Origin: Nocardioides sp. JS614 | GTDB taxonomy: Bacteria > Actinomycetota > Actinomycetes > Propionibacteriales > Nocardioidaceae | Reading direction: 5' to 3' | NCBI RefSeq assembly: GCF_000015265.1 | Contig: NC_008699.1 | Coordinates: forward strand, 558,001 to 622,000 | Length of the DNA stretch: 64,000 nt | In this document: positions 27,371 to 34,798 of the stretch, one piece after another | How the letters are laid out: every line of letters starts with the position of its first letter | How positions within the stretch are numbered: position 1 is the stretch's first letter | The notes under the pieces: generated by a model | Seen by the model: the letters and a program-made list of their open reading frames with translations, nothing else | Databases searched by the model: none | What the model was told of the DNA's origin: nothing | Position numbers and translations under genes: made by a program

Positions 27371-27455
27371 ACGCCCGTTGCTGAGTATCGAAATCCTGAT
27401 GGGCCCTGCGATGACTACTGCCCCCCTCGGGTCAGGTCGGTGGCGGTGCGGGACA

Positions 27456-27692
27456 TCACAGATACATCCCGGGCCTGTAGTCGTCGTCCGCCGCCGCCGC
27501 CGGCGCCGGGCTGAGCGGTGTCACCGAGACCACGTGCAGGGTGCTCCCGGTGATCACGATCGCCAGGTCCCCCTGAGCCACCGCGGCGACGACAGCCACG
27601 GCGTCGGGCGCCTTGAACAGCGCGTCGAACGTCTCGGCCATCGCCTCATCGAAGATCTGGCGTACGCGGGTCATGTCCTCGGTCACGGCCAT
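27456..27692 (-). CDS. Hypothetical protein of the phage-like operon
   Basis: 78 aa. The helical N-terminus (VRQIFDEAMAETFDALF) is followed by a beta-like DLAIVITGSTLHVVSV segment and a short acidic tail. It sits immediately upstream of the tape-measure gene, a slot used in phages for tail-assembly chaperones, but the length and sequence do not support that claim. Confidence 0.65.
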   Translation of the reverse strand: MAVTEDMTRVRQIFDEAMAETFDALFKAPDAVAVVAAVAQGDLAIVITGSTLHVVSVTPLSPAPAAAADDDYRPGMYL

Positions 27693-27698
27693 GTCACA

Positions 27699-28034
27699 TC
27701 ACCACGGGTGGCTGAAGTCGTCGGCGCGCTCGAACGCGGTCGCTGCGGCCTGTCGTCGAGCCCAGGCCTGCGCCTCCAGGTGCTCGGCGGCGTCGAGCAC
27801 TGCCTGGTCGCGGGCGCCCAACGGCGCGACCTCGCCGGTGGTCAGCCCGAACTCGTCGAGCAGGGGGTTGCGGTCGGCGATCCGGTGGTACGCGTCGCGG
27901 TACTCCCGGGCGGCCGCTTCCCACTCGCGCGTTGCCTGCTCGAAGCGCTCGCGCGCAGCGGCCCAGTTGCTCAGGTAGCCGGCGTTCGCCGCCTCCCGCA
28001 CCCGGTCGCGGGCCCGGTCCTCCTCGAAGCTCAT
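27699..28034 (-). CDS. Hypothetical coiled-coil protein of the phage-like operon
   Basis: 111 aa, almost wholly helical and charged, with a likely coiled coil across residues ~25-55 (AAARERFEQATREWEAAARE). It overlaps the upstream gene by ATGA. No family recognised. Confidence 0.68.
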   Translation of the reverse strand: MSFEEDRARDRVREAANAGYLSNWAAARERFEQATREWEAAAREYRDAYHRIADRNPLLDEFGLTTGEVAPLGARDQAVLDAAEHLEAQAWARRQAAATAFERADDFSHPW

Positions 28035-28432
28035 GACACCTTCCCCTGCTCGGCGAGTGCGTCCACAGCGGATGCCGGGATCCGGGCCACACGGGCACCC
28101 AACCGGATCACCGGCAGCTCGCCCGAGGTCACGCGGCGTCGGACCGTGCGCTCGCTGATGCCGAGCCGCTGGGCGGTCTGTCCGTACGTCAACCCGATCA
28201 CCTCCGGTCCCGCGCCGGCCCCGTCGGCCGGTTCGGAATCACTGTGCGACGGCCGAGCACCCGGCGCGAGCTTTGGCCGCTCCTGGCCGCTCCTGGCCTG
28301 AACTGACCGCATCAACAGGAGCAGGTCGGGCGCCGGATAGCCGCCGTTGCGCCGCAGCTGGCGCACGTAGCCGGTCAGCGCGGCGGTCAGTTGCGCGACG
28401 GTCGTCGGGTCATCATCGAGGACCACGATCAT
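28031..28432 (-). CDS. HTH DNA-binding protein of the phage-like operon
   Basis: 133 aa. The helical N-terminal ~55 residues and a Pro/Ser-rich linker lead to a C-terminal excisionase-type helix-turn-helix, with YGQTAQRLGISERTVRRRV near residue 85 and a wing RLGARVARIPASAVDAL. Finding a DNA-binding protein between terminase and tape measure is unusual. Overlaps with both neighbours show it is co-translated. Confidence 0.75.
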   Translation of the reverse strand: MIVVLDDDPTTVAQLTAALTGYVRQLRRNGGYPAPDLLLLMRSVQARSGQERPKLAPGARPSHSDSEPADGAGAGPEVIGLTYGQTAQRLGISERTVRRRVTSGELPVIRLGARVARIPASAVDALAEQGKVS

Positions 28433-29172
28433 GATCGGTGGGCGCCGATGATCAGGGTCGCGGCCAGGCCGGACAGCGTCTCATGCTCCACCAGCGCGCC
28501 GGCCAGTGCCTCGACGGCCTCCCACTCCCGCTCGAGCAGGGTGCGAGTGGCGGCGCGCAGGTAGGCGAGGTGAGCGCCCAGGGTCCGCGGATCGTGGTCG
28601 GGGTTGAGGGCCAGAATTCCCGCCCAGGCCGCCGCTTCGTCACTGCCCGGGTCGAGGCCGGCCTCCTGGTGGTCGTCGGCTTCGCTGGCGGCCCGCTCGC
28701 GCGCGTGGACACGATCCTCGTCGCGACCCGCGAGCGCCTCGACGTGGCGCTCGAGGACGGGTGCGCGCTGCACGGTGCCGGCGTGTGACTTGCGCAGCTC
28801 GCCGCGTCGAGTGGTCGCGAGCCAGCGGGCCTCCAGGCGCCCCAGCGCTTCAGCCACGTCACCCGCGAGAGTGATCATCACGTCCTGCTCGAGTCGGCCT
28901 CGGGCGCGGAGGAAGAGATCGCGGTCGGCATCCCGCCCGCCGCTCTTGAGCAGGGCTCGGGCCTCGTCAGTGGTTTCGGACCACCACAGCGTCAGGCCGG
29001 CATGGGTACGCCCGCCCGCGATCGTCACCGCCTCGACCGCGTTGCCCAGGCAGACCGCGGCGACTGCATGGCCGCTCTCGTGGAACGCGAGCGCAAGCGC
29101 GCGCTCATCGACCACCTGATCGGTAGGCGAAGCTGCGGGGCACGGCTGATGCGGCGGGGGGTTCGTGCTCAT
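28429..29172 (-). CDS. Stand-alone M41 (FtsH-like) zinc peptidase domain protein
   Basis: 247 aa. The zinc-binding HESGHAVAA motif lies near residue 31. A downstream LAGDVAEALGRLEA near residue 102 matches the position of the third-ligand region of the FtsH peptidase domain (GGRAAEE type). There is no AAA+ domain and no membrane segment, so it is a free M41-like domain. Such proteins are known from actinobacterial mobile elements, but their targets are unknown. It could mature an assembly protein or act on a host factor. Confidence 0.72.
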   Translation of the reverse strand: MSTNPPPHQPCPAASPTDQVVDERALALAFHESGHAVAAVCLGNAVEAVTIAGGRTHAGLTLWWSETTDEARALLKSGGRDADRDLFLRARGRLEQDVMITLAGDVAEALGRLEARWLATTRRGELRKSHAGTVQRAPVLERHVEALAGRDEDRVHARERAASEADDHQEAGLDPGSDEAAAWAGILALNPDHDPRTLGAHLAYLRAATRTLLEREWEAVEALAGALVEHETLSGLAATLIIGAHRS

Positions 29173-29199
29173 GGTCGGTGGCCTTCCTCGGGTGGGCTT

Positions 29200-30729
29200 T
29201 CAGCCCCAGATCGCGAACGGTTCGACGGTCGGGTTGGGCTTCGTTGCGCCGCGCAGCGCGAGCGCGACAGACTCGAGAGCGCTGATCTCGCCGCGGCGGG
29301 AGTCGAGGCTGCGACGGTTGTCGAGGACCTGCCACTGTGCGACCTCCACCGCAGCGTTGAGCTCGGGGTAGTCGCCGTGCTCGAGGGCGTTGGTCTCGAT
29401 CGCGGTGGCCAGGTCGGCATGGCTCTGTGCTCGCTCATCGGCGTCGACCAGGCGCAGTGTGACGCCGGCCTCGATCAGGTCGTCGATCATGAAGTTCTTA
29501 CCCCGGATCAGGACCGCGCAACTGCGCTCGCGCTGGATCCGCGCGACGTTCTCCGCGAACCCCTTGCGCTCGGTGGCCGCGCGGCGATCCACGACAGCCA
29601 GATGCGTGTGCGCGTGGCCCTTGCACGCGGCTCCGAGCGAGAGCACCGTCTGGTCGTTGTCGCACGCCACGCCCAGGGCGAGCACCTCGAGCGGAGCCGG
29701 CGGCGCCTGCTTCAACCCCGGCCAGGTCGGGAAGATCGACGCTTCGAGGCCAACCTCCTCGACCCCGATGCTCAGCCGCTCCTTGAAGTACTCGTCCAAG
29801 GACTCCTCAGGCGCCTCGGGGCTGCACAGCTTGCGCCGCTCGTCGGCGATGAACTCCCAGCTGATCGCCGGTTTGCTCGACCGCCCGGCGCTGGGGTTGG
29901 CCAGCTTGATGACCTCGCGGTCGTCGGCGATGCAGCCCTCCACGCCGAGCCGGTGCGTGCACTTCGGCTGCGCACACGGCGGCGGCCCGAACCGCGGTGA
30001 GCCGTCGGGCTTCTCCCCGATCACCCGGATCGGCGACCACTCGGCGTAGAGCAGCCGGGGCTCGATGCGCAGACCGAGGGCGGCCATCCTGCCGCGGGCC
30101 ATCAACGCGCGCTGCATGTGGCTGCCGAGGTGCGGCGCGGACGACGCGGCGCCCACCTGGGCATTGGGCCGAGTGGACATCGTCGGCAGCAGCGAGCCCT
30201 CGTGCTTGGCCTCGACGGCGAAGTACTCGTCCAGGTCGACGTCGTCGGCGGACATCGACTGGCCGGCCTTACCGGTCCGTGGCCGGAACACGATCGTGCA
30301 CCGGTTGGTGAACTCGATCGACTTGCCGCCCTTGCCCTCAGTGATCCGCTTCACGCGCTTGGAGAGCTCGGCCGACTCCTCGATCATCTGCTTGAGGTCG
30401 AGCAACGCCTGGTCGGTCGCGGACTCCTTGTGCGCGGTCCAGATCTGCATCGGCCGGTGCAGCAGCAGCGCCTTGCCGAGCGCCCGGAACTCGAAGAACC
30501 CGGTCTTCAGGTTCTGCCGCGCGGCCTCGACGAAGACCTCGAAAGCGGCGAGCCGACCGCGGCGGTCCATGCCGAACGAGCCGTCGAGCAGAAGCCGCTG
30601 CTCCGGGTTCGCGGTGCGGCCGAACAGCTGGACCAGGTCGGCGACCTCGGGGCCGATCGTCACGACGTAGTCCGGGCAGTGGTAGAACGACGGCTGGACC
30701 AGGGCGTCCGGGTCGTCAAGCAGCCTCAT
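29200..30729 (-). CDS. Phage terminase large subunit
   Basis: 509 aa. The ATPase domain begins with an adenine-binding region, then a deviant Walker A ARQNLKTG near residue 68, and the Walker B-like VDLDEY near residue 166. The C-terminal nuclease part starts at LGVACDNDQTV near residue 330, whose Asp residues fit the RuvC-like fold. It would drive DNA packaging into procapsids. The gene overlaps the terminase small-subunit gene by ATGA. It appears complete. Confidence 0.86.
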   Translation of the reverse strand: MRLLDDPDALVQPSFYHCPDYVVTIGPEVADLVQLFGRTANPEQRLLLDGSFGMDRRGRLAAFEVFVEAARQNLKTGFFEFRALGKALLLHRPMQIWTAHKESATDQALLDLKQMIEESAELSKRVKRITEGKGGKSIEFTNRCTIVFRPRTGKAGQSMSADDVDLDEYFAVEAKHEGSLLPTMSTRPNAQVGAASSAPHLGSHMQRALMARGRMAALGLRIEPRLLYAEWSPIRVIGEKPDGSPRFGPPPCAQPKCTHRLGVEGCIADDREVIKLANPSAGRSSKPAISWEFIADERRKLCSPEAPEESLDEYFKERLSIGVEEVGLEASIFPTWPGLKQAPPAPLEVLALGVACDNDQTVLSLGAACKGHAHTHLAVVDRRAATERKGFAENVARIQRERSCAVLIRGKNFMIDDLIEAGVTLRLVDADERAQSHADLATAIETNALEHGDYPELNAAVEVAQWQVLDNRRSLDSRRGEISALESVALALRGATKPNPTVEPFAIWG

Positions 30730-31163
30730 CGAACGAGCTCCTGAATCTTCGCGGCCACCCGGGCCATCACGTCGTCAGCACCATCTCGCTGCTTGGGGGC
30801 GGCCTCGGCGCGGGCTTCGCCCATCAGGCGCGAGAGCTCCCTTGTCATCGTCGCGACCGCCGAGCCCGAGTCCTGTCCACTGCCGATCTGGCGCGCCAGC
30901 AGCAGCGCGGCCGTGCCGGCGACGGTCTGCATCGCGCCGGCGCTCTCCAGGCTCGAACGGATCTGAGCCTCGAGGCCACCGTCGGCGGCACCCACCCGAG
31001 GTGCCGGGCGCTCCCCGGACTGCGCCGCCGCCGTGACTGCGCGCCCCGTCTTCGTCGGCCGGCGGTTCGCGCGCACCCGGCACGCCGCGCCGCAGAACCG
31101 GCCGCGCTTGGTCTTGGCGACGAAGGGCGTCCCGCACTCCTCACACGTCCGGTCGACAGACAC
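30726..31163 (-). CDS. Probable terminase small subunit with N-terminal zinc ribbon
   Basis: 145 aa from GTG 31163, chosen because GGGGAGG is well spaced before it; an in-frame GTG at 31172 is too close. Residues ~5-30 are a four-Cys zinc ribbon (CEECGTPF, then FCGAACR). The remainder is helical, as in DNA-recognising small terminases. The role is inferred from position directly before, and overlap with, the large subunit. Confidence 0.65.
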   Translation of the reverse strand: MSVDRTCEECGTPFVAKTKRGRFCGAACRVRANRRPTKTGRAVTAAAQSGERPAPRVGAADGGLEAQIRSSLESAGAMQTVAGTAALLLARQIGSGQDSGSAVATMTRELSRLMGEARAEAAPKQRDGADDVMARVAAKIQELVR

Positions 31164-31182
31164 CGCGTTCACCTCCCCGGCC

Positions 31183-31194
31183 TGTTACGTAACA
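31183..31194. promoter_or_regulatory. Perfect palindrome TGTTACGTAACA
   Basis: A 12-bp perfect palindrome 20 bases before the terminase small-subunit start, in the only sizeable gap (about 130 bases) of the operon. A possible operator timing packaging genes. Confidence 0.45.
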
Positions 31195-31295
31195 ACGCTG
31201 CGGCCCGGTGGGGGAAAGGCGACGGCGGCGGTCATTCGGCCTCACCCCGGACCCGTCGTGCCGGGCCCCCGCCCCTACGAAGCTCAGTGCGCCGC

Positions 31296-31544
31296 TCACT
31301 CGAACCGCCCCCCGCAGCCGGCGCAGGGCCGATGGAGCGCGGCCGAGCAGTCCGGGCAGGGGTTGTACTCCGGCGCGACCGTGAGCTTGAAGGCGACCAT
31401 CCGGCGACCACACAGGGCGACGTACGCCGCCCCGCGGTGCGCACGAGCTGGCTGGCAGACCTGGCACACCGCGTGCTCGAACTCATCGTCGAGCAGATCG
31501 AGGTCGCCGAGATTCAGGCCGAGGCCGTGATCGACGGTGCTCAT
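31296..31544 (-). CDS. Small cysteine-rich (zinc-ribbon) protein
   Basis: 82 aa. CxxC pairs occur at CQVC, CPDC and CAGC, with a single Cys in YVALCGRR, suggesting one or two structural zinc sites. It overlaps the upstream gene by ATGA. One of three consecutive cysteine-rich genes; function unknown. Confidence 0.65.
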   Translation of the reverse strand: MSTVDHGLGLNLGDLDLLDDEFEHAVCQVCQPARAHRGAAYVALCGRRMVAFKLTVAPEYNPCPDCSAALHRPCAGCGGRFE

Positions 31545-31915
31545 CACCGGGATCCCTTCGACCCCCGCCGGGCGAGCTTCAGCTGCTCGCGCCGGACCCG
31601 GTCGGCAGCACAGAGTGGGACGCCGGGCCGGTCCATGCGATGCACCGGCAGCGGAGCGCCGCAGTCCATGCACTCGGCGAGGGCCTTCGCCTGCGCGTCC
31701 TCGGCCGCGTGGGCGACCTCGTGCGCATAGCGGCGCAGCACTCGGCGCGCCGCGTCCGCGAAGGTGCCGCCGCGAAAGGTCACGCTGCGACCGCAACCAC
31801 GGCACACCAGTCCGGGATGCCCATCGGCGTGCTCGATCACGAACACGGCAGGACCGGCGCACCCGTCACGGTGGCGGAACCATGCCGCGAGATCCGGCGG
31901 TGCGGGGACGGTCAC
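31544..31915 (-). CDS. Small cysteine-rich protein
   Basis: 123 aa from the GTG that overlaps the upstream stop (GTGA). CRGCGRSVTFRGG near residue 40 and CMDCGAPLPVHR near residue 82 are zinc-ribbon knuckles separated by a helical ARRVLRRYAHEVAHA. No family recognised; zinc-dependent nucleic-acid binding is a guess. Confidence 0.65.
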   Translation of the reverse strand: MTVPAPPDLAAWFRHRDGCAGPAVFVIEHADGHPGLVCRGCGRSVTFRGGTFADAARRVLRRYAHEVAHAAEDAQAKALAECMDCGAPLPVHRMDRPGVPLCAADRVRREQLKLARRGSKGSR

Positions 31916-32235
31916 GACTGGCCCCCTCGGTGATGGCGAGCGTGGTCGCAGTGGTCGCAGCATGGGCCCCGGCGAATCGAGCGGAGGCTCTCGCATGCCT
32001 GGAACGGCGCGCCACAGGTCCGGCAGACGCCGTGAGCGAGCCAAGGGCGGCAGACCGGGCACGGGATCGGGCGCGCCTCGTCGTCCTCGCCGAGCCAGCC
32101 GCCACGGCAGCGGTCGTCGTGCTCGCCGCCAGGGGCATGCGGAGTCCGCATCCCCTTCTCGTCCTCGTCAGCCGCCCGGGCCTCCTCGAGCTCGCGCAGC
32201 TCCCGTGCGTCGGTGCTGTCGATCGGAATGGACAT
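31912..32235 (-). CDS. Small cysteine/histidine-rich protein
   Basis: 107 aa from ATG 32235 with a GGAG-type site upstream. An acidic N-terminal half is followed by CPVC, CRTCGAPF and CCDHCDH zinc knuckles. A longer in-frame extension is low-complexity Ser and unlikely to be coding. Confidence 0.62.
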   Translation of the reverse strand: MSIPIDSTDARELRELEEARAADEDEKGMRTPHAPGGEHDDRCRGGWLGEDDEARPIPCPVCRPWLAHGVCRTCGAPFQACESLRSIRRGPCCDHCDHARHHRGGQS

Positions 32236-32236
32236 C

Positions 32237-32434
32237 TCAGCGGCTCCTCTCGAACTCAGAGCAGGCACGAACGAGGACGAGCGCACGCCTGGCAAGGAAC
32301 GAGTACTCGTCGACGGCGACGACCGTCCGGCCCTCGCCGAGCTCGACCAAGTCCTCGATGACGCGCTCGGCGTCGGCGAGTGCGGCGAGTGCGCCGACGT
32401 ACTCGGCGCGCTCAAGGTGCGGCTCCGCGCTCAC
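32237..32434 (-). CDS. Small helical hypothetical protein
   Basis: 65 aa from the GTG that overlaps the initiator gene's stop (GTGA). Acidic and helical (ALADAERVIEDLVELGEG). No family recognised. Confidence 0.6.
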   Translation of the reverse strand: MSAEPHLERAEYVGALAALADAERVIEDLVELGEGRTVVAVDEYSFLARRALVLVRACSEFERSR

Positions 32435-33093
32435 GTGTTCACCGCCTCGTGGAGTTCGATCGACGGCGTGGCGTGGCGCGGATCGGCCGCGGCCCGATCG
32501 CAGATGCTGCATCGACTCGGGCGATGGCTGACCGGCTCGAACCGGTGCAGTGCAGCGTCGACGATCGTCACGTCGACGACCTCGCGTGAGCGCCCTCCTG
32601 TACTTACGGACGGCGGATGCGATGCGCCTTCCTCAGTGGTTCCTAGTACTCCTCTGTCGGACGCGGGGCGTCCTGTGTTCGGTCGTGGCGCGTCCTGTGA
32701 ATAACCACCACGCGTCCTGTGTTCACCGTTATTCACAGGACGCCGGGCGTCCGGCGTAGACCCTTGATTCACAAGTCGCGCCGCGTCCGGTGTTGAGGGC
32801 TTGATCCGGAGCTCATGGCGTGGCGCCTTCCCGGGTGCCGAGTGCTGAACCCTCACGATCGCGCCGGCCTTCCGGAGCTGGCCCATCGCGCGACCGACCG
32901 CACGCAGGTCCGCGTCGGTCAGCGGTGCCCTTCGACCGAGCGCTGCCGCGAGCAGCTCGAGCCCACCCCAGAACACGGGCGGGTCGTCGTCGTCCTTCGT
33001 CGTAAGCGCGATCGCGACGAGCACCCGGAACGCTGGGTCGCGGACGTGCGCGGACCAGTCAGTCAGCACCGCCTTGACGTTGCCGGCGCCCAC
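32431..33093 (-). CDS. Winged-HTH protein, predicted replication initiator of the element
   Basis: 220 aa. The N-terminal ~100 residues form a winged-helix-like domain (DPAFRVLVAIALTTKDDDD, FWGGLELLAAALG, AMGQLRKAGAIVRVQ) common in actinophage replication proteins. The middle (about 105-150) is low-complexity and disordered, and its DNA carries phased 10-bp repeats. The C-terminus has a CSICDRAAADPRH knuckle. An initiator with its origin inside the gene, as in lambda O, is the best reading; it is inference from repeats and gene order. The GTG start abuts the upstream stop. Confidence 0.62.
   Translation of the reverse strand: MGAGNVKAVLTDWSAHVRDPAFRVLVAIALTTKDDDDPPVFWGGLELLAAALGRRAPLTDADLRAVGRAMGQLRKAGAIVRVQHSAPGKAPRHELRIKPSTPDAARLVNQGSTPDARRPVNNGEHRTRGGYSQDAPRPNTGRPASDRGVLGTTEEGASHPPSVSTGGRSREVVDVTIVDAALHRFEPVSHRPSRCSICDRAAADPRHATPSIELHEAVNT
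32668..32743. repeat. Phased iteron array (putative replication origin)
   Basis: GCGTCCTGTG occurs exactly at 32668, 32690 and 32712, and its reverse complement at 32734. Successive units are precisely 22 bases apart. Each unit is followed by TTC or AAT. Weaker copies (GCGTCCGGTG, GCGTCCGGCG) lie at 32783 and 32747. Because 22 is not a multiple of three, the units fall in different reading frames of the host gene, so the DNA itself is conserved rather than the peptide. Confidence 0.72.
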
Positions 33094-33369
33094 TCAGTCC
33101 TCACGCCCTTCGATCTCACCGAGAGCCCAGACGAGCGCCAAGTACGCGAGCCGGGCGAACTCGGTGCCGTCAGTCCGAGGGCGCATGGTCGCCACTTCCG
33201 AGATCTCGGCCCCGACGGCGGCGACGAACGGATCGCCTTCGTCCTGCATCAGGCGGCCGAGGCGGTCGATCTGAGCACGTACGTCGTCCGCCGGCCCGGA
33301 GCCTTGACGCCGCGGCTCAGACACCGCGATCGCCACCCGTCGACGTGCGCCACGGCCATCGTGCGACAC
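33094..33369 (-). CDS. Hypothetical protein upstream of the initiator
   Basis: 91 aa with a basic N-terminus and a helical C-terminal half (EFARLAYLALVWALGEIEG). It abuts the initiator start and overlaps the gene before it by 53 bases in another frame. No family recognised. Confidence 0.6.
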   Translation of the reverse strand: MSHDGRGARRRVAIAVSEPRRQGSGPADDVRAQIDRLGRLMQDEGDPFVAAVGAEISEVATMRPRTDGTEFARLAYLALVWALGEIEGRED

Positions 33370-33718
33370 GTCGTCGGAGACCCCGGATCAACGGATCCTG
33401 GTGATGACCAATCTTCAGGTGGCATGCGGCCCGTTCCGCGTCGCACTGGACCTCGTTGGCTCGCTGGGTCCAGCGGGAGGCGTCATCGGCGGTCCAGGGC
33501 GCGACGTAGGCGCGTACATTGCGTACCCCGCGAGCGGCCAGGGTCCGCAGTGCGAGGGCGCTGACCGACTCCGACATGCCGAGGGCGTGCATGTGGAACG
33601 CGGCGGCGGACACGTCGGCCGCAGGCCAGGAGTCAGCGACACGCTCGAGGCCTGGGGACCGGTGTGCGGACGGAACCGCAGTGGCGGCGGGCCGGATGTC
33701 GCCCGCAGAATGAGCCAT
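33317..33718 (-). CDS. Hypothetical protein, early operon
   Basis: 133 aa, helical, with AFHMHALGMSESVSALALRT near residue 40 and a basic C-terminus. It shares one base with the excisionase-like gene's stop. The long overlap with the next gene suggests one of the two ends may be misplaced. No family recognised. Confidence 0.55.
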   Translation of the reverse strand: MAHSAGDIRPAATAVPSAHRSPGLERVADSWPAADVSAAAFHMHALGMSESVSALALRTLAARGVRNVRAYVAPWTADDASRWTQRANEVQCDAERAACHLKIGHHQDPLIRGLRRRVARWPWRTSTGGDRGV

Positions 33719-33903
33719 CAGCCGGTCGTCCCGCGCGCCTCGGCGATGAACCGCTCAACGTCCTCGCGGGCGTAGAGGACGCGGCGGCCGACCTTGAACG
33801 ACTTCGGCCCCTTGTGCGCGTGCCGCCAGAATCTCACGGTCTCGACCGGTGTGCGCAGGATGTCGGCGACCTCAGCGGTAGTGAGGTAGTCGGGCATTCC
33901 CAT
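33718..33903 (-). CDS. Excisionase-like HTH protein
   Basis: 61 aa, nearly all one MerR/Xis-type winged helix: YLTTAEVADILRTPVETVRF, then RRVLYAREDVERFIAEA. It is first in the leftward operon and opposite the integrase-side genes, the usual place for a recombination directionality factor or early regulator. Confidence 0.8.
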   Translation of the reverse strand: MGMPDYLTTAEVADILRTPVETVRFWRHAHKGPKSFKVGRRVLYAREDVERFIAEARGTTG

Positions 33904-33946
33904 CTCCTCTCGTCGGGAGTTCCCTGGATCCCATCCTCATTCACCG

Positions 33947-33982
33947 TTGACATGACAGCAATTAACTGCTTATCTACATCCT
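33947..33982 (+). promoter_or_regulatory. Promoter with internal palindrome in the divergent control region
   Basis: TTGACA at 33947 and TTATCT at 33970 are spaced by 17 bases. The start would fall at about 33982-33983, on the ATG of the next gene, giving a leaderless mRNA. AGCAATTAACTGCT at 33957 is an imperfect palindrome between the boxes and a good operator candidate. The 79-base gap also serves the leftward operon. Confidence 0.65.
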
Positions 33983-34798
33983 ATGACGCCGTCGACTCAG
34001 GAAGAGATCTGGTTCCGGGCCGGCCGGATCATTAGGCCCAAGGACCCAGTCGTGCGTGACGGAAACGTGATCTGGGCGGAGGAGTACGACGGCAAGGCGC
34101 CGCGAGCTCCGGGCCCTGATGACCTGCTCGACAGGTACTGCCGTCTCGCTATCGCCACGCACGAGGAGATCGCTGAGTTCGTCGCGCTCAACGGCCTTCC
34201 CGAGGTCGGAGGCTTCGTGATGCTCGGAGAAGAGAAGGCGCCGGATTGGCGGCAACGGTTCCCAGACGAGCCCGGCCGCGTGCCGGCCGATCGAATCAGG
34301 GAGCACGCGAGGGGTGTCGCCGCTGCGCGCAGGGTGGGCGCAGCCCTGGCCGGGCGACGGCCGGGCGACCAGGCCGACTGGCTCGACATGCACCGATTCC
34401 TGAACCCTGGCAAGCGGCGCCTGGCGTCCCGCCCGGGCTGGCTTGGCCAAGAGCTCGGCGACTGGTCCCTAGAGCGGGACAGGTTCGCCGGGCTGGTCTC
34501 CGACTTCCTAGCGAGCACCGGGGTCTACACCGGAGTCAACTGGTCCGACTACAAGCGCCTCGCGATCGTTCCGGTCTCGAGCACCTTCCTCGGCGCCATC
34601 GCGCTGTTGCTCAGCCGCGAGATAGGTGCCGAGGGCAGATACGCCTGCTCCTCCTGCGGGTCGCCGGTCGATCGCCGCCGTCCGCCACGCGCGGGTGAGT
34701 CCGTGTACTGCGATCGGCCCGAATGCAAGCGAGAGCAGCAGCGACGCAACCAAGCGGCATGGCGGGCGAAGAAGGCGGCGGAGAGGGGCGGGTCCTGA
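33983..34798 (+). CDS. Integrase-linked protein with C-terminal zinc-binding motif
   Basis: 271 aa. The first ~200 residues are unrecognised. The C-terminus (about 220-265) has CSSCGSPV and YCDRPECKREQQRRNQAAWR, a treble-clef-like zinc motif with a basic helix seen in many actinobacterial proteins that precede integrases. Its stop overlaps the integrase start (TGATG). It could act as the element's immunity regulator; that is inference from position. Confidence 0.72.
   Translation: MTPSTQEEIWFRAGRIIRPKDPVVRDGNVIWAEEYDGKAPRAPGPDDLLDRYCRLAIATHEEIAEFVALNGLPEVGGFVMLGEEKAPDWRQRFPDEPGRVPADRIREHARGVAAARRVGAALAGRRPGDQADWLDMHRFLNPGKRRLASRPGWLGQELGDWSLERDRFAGLVSDFLASTGVYTGVNWSDYKRLAIVPVSSTFLGAIALLLSREIGAEGRYACSSCGSPVDRRRPPRAGESVYCDRPECKREQQRRNQAAWRAKKAAERGGS

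Noticed and set aside
32668..32792. Repeats as a peptide repeat in the initiator protein
   Set aside because: The 22-base period changes reading frame between units, so the peptide is not repeated; the DNA is.
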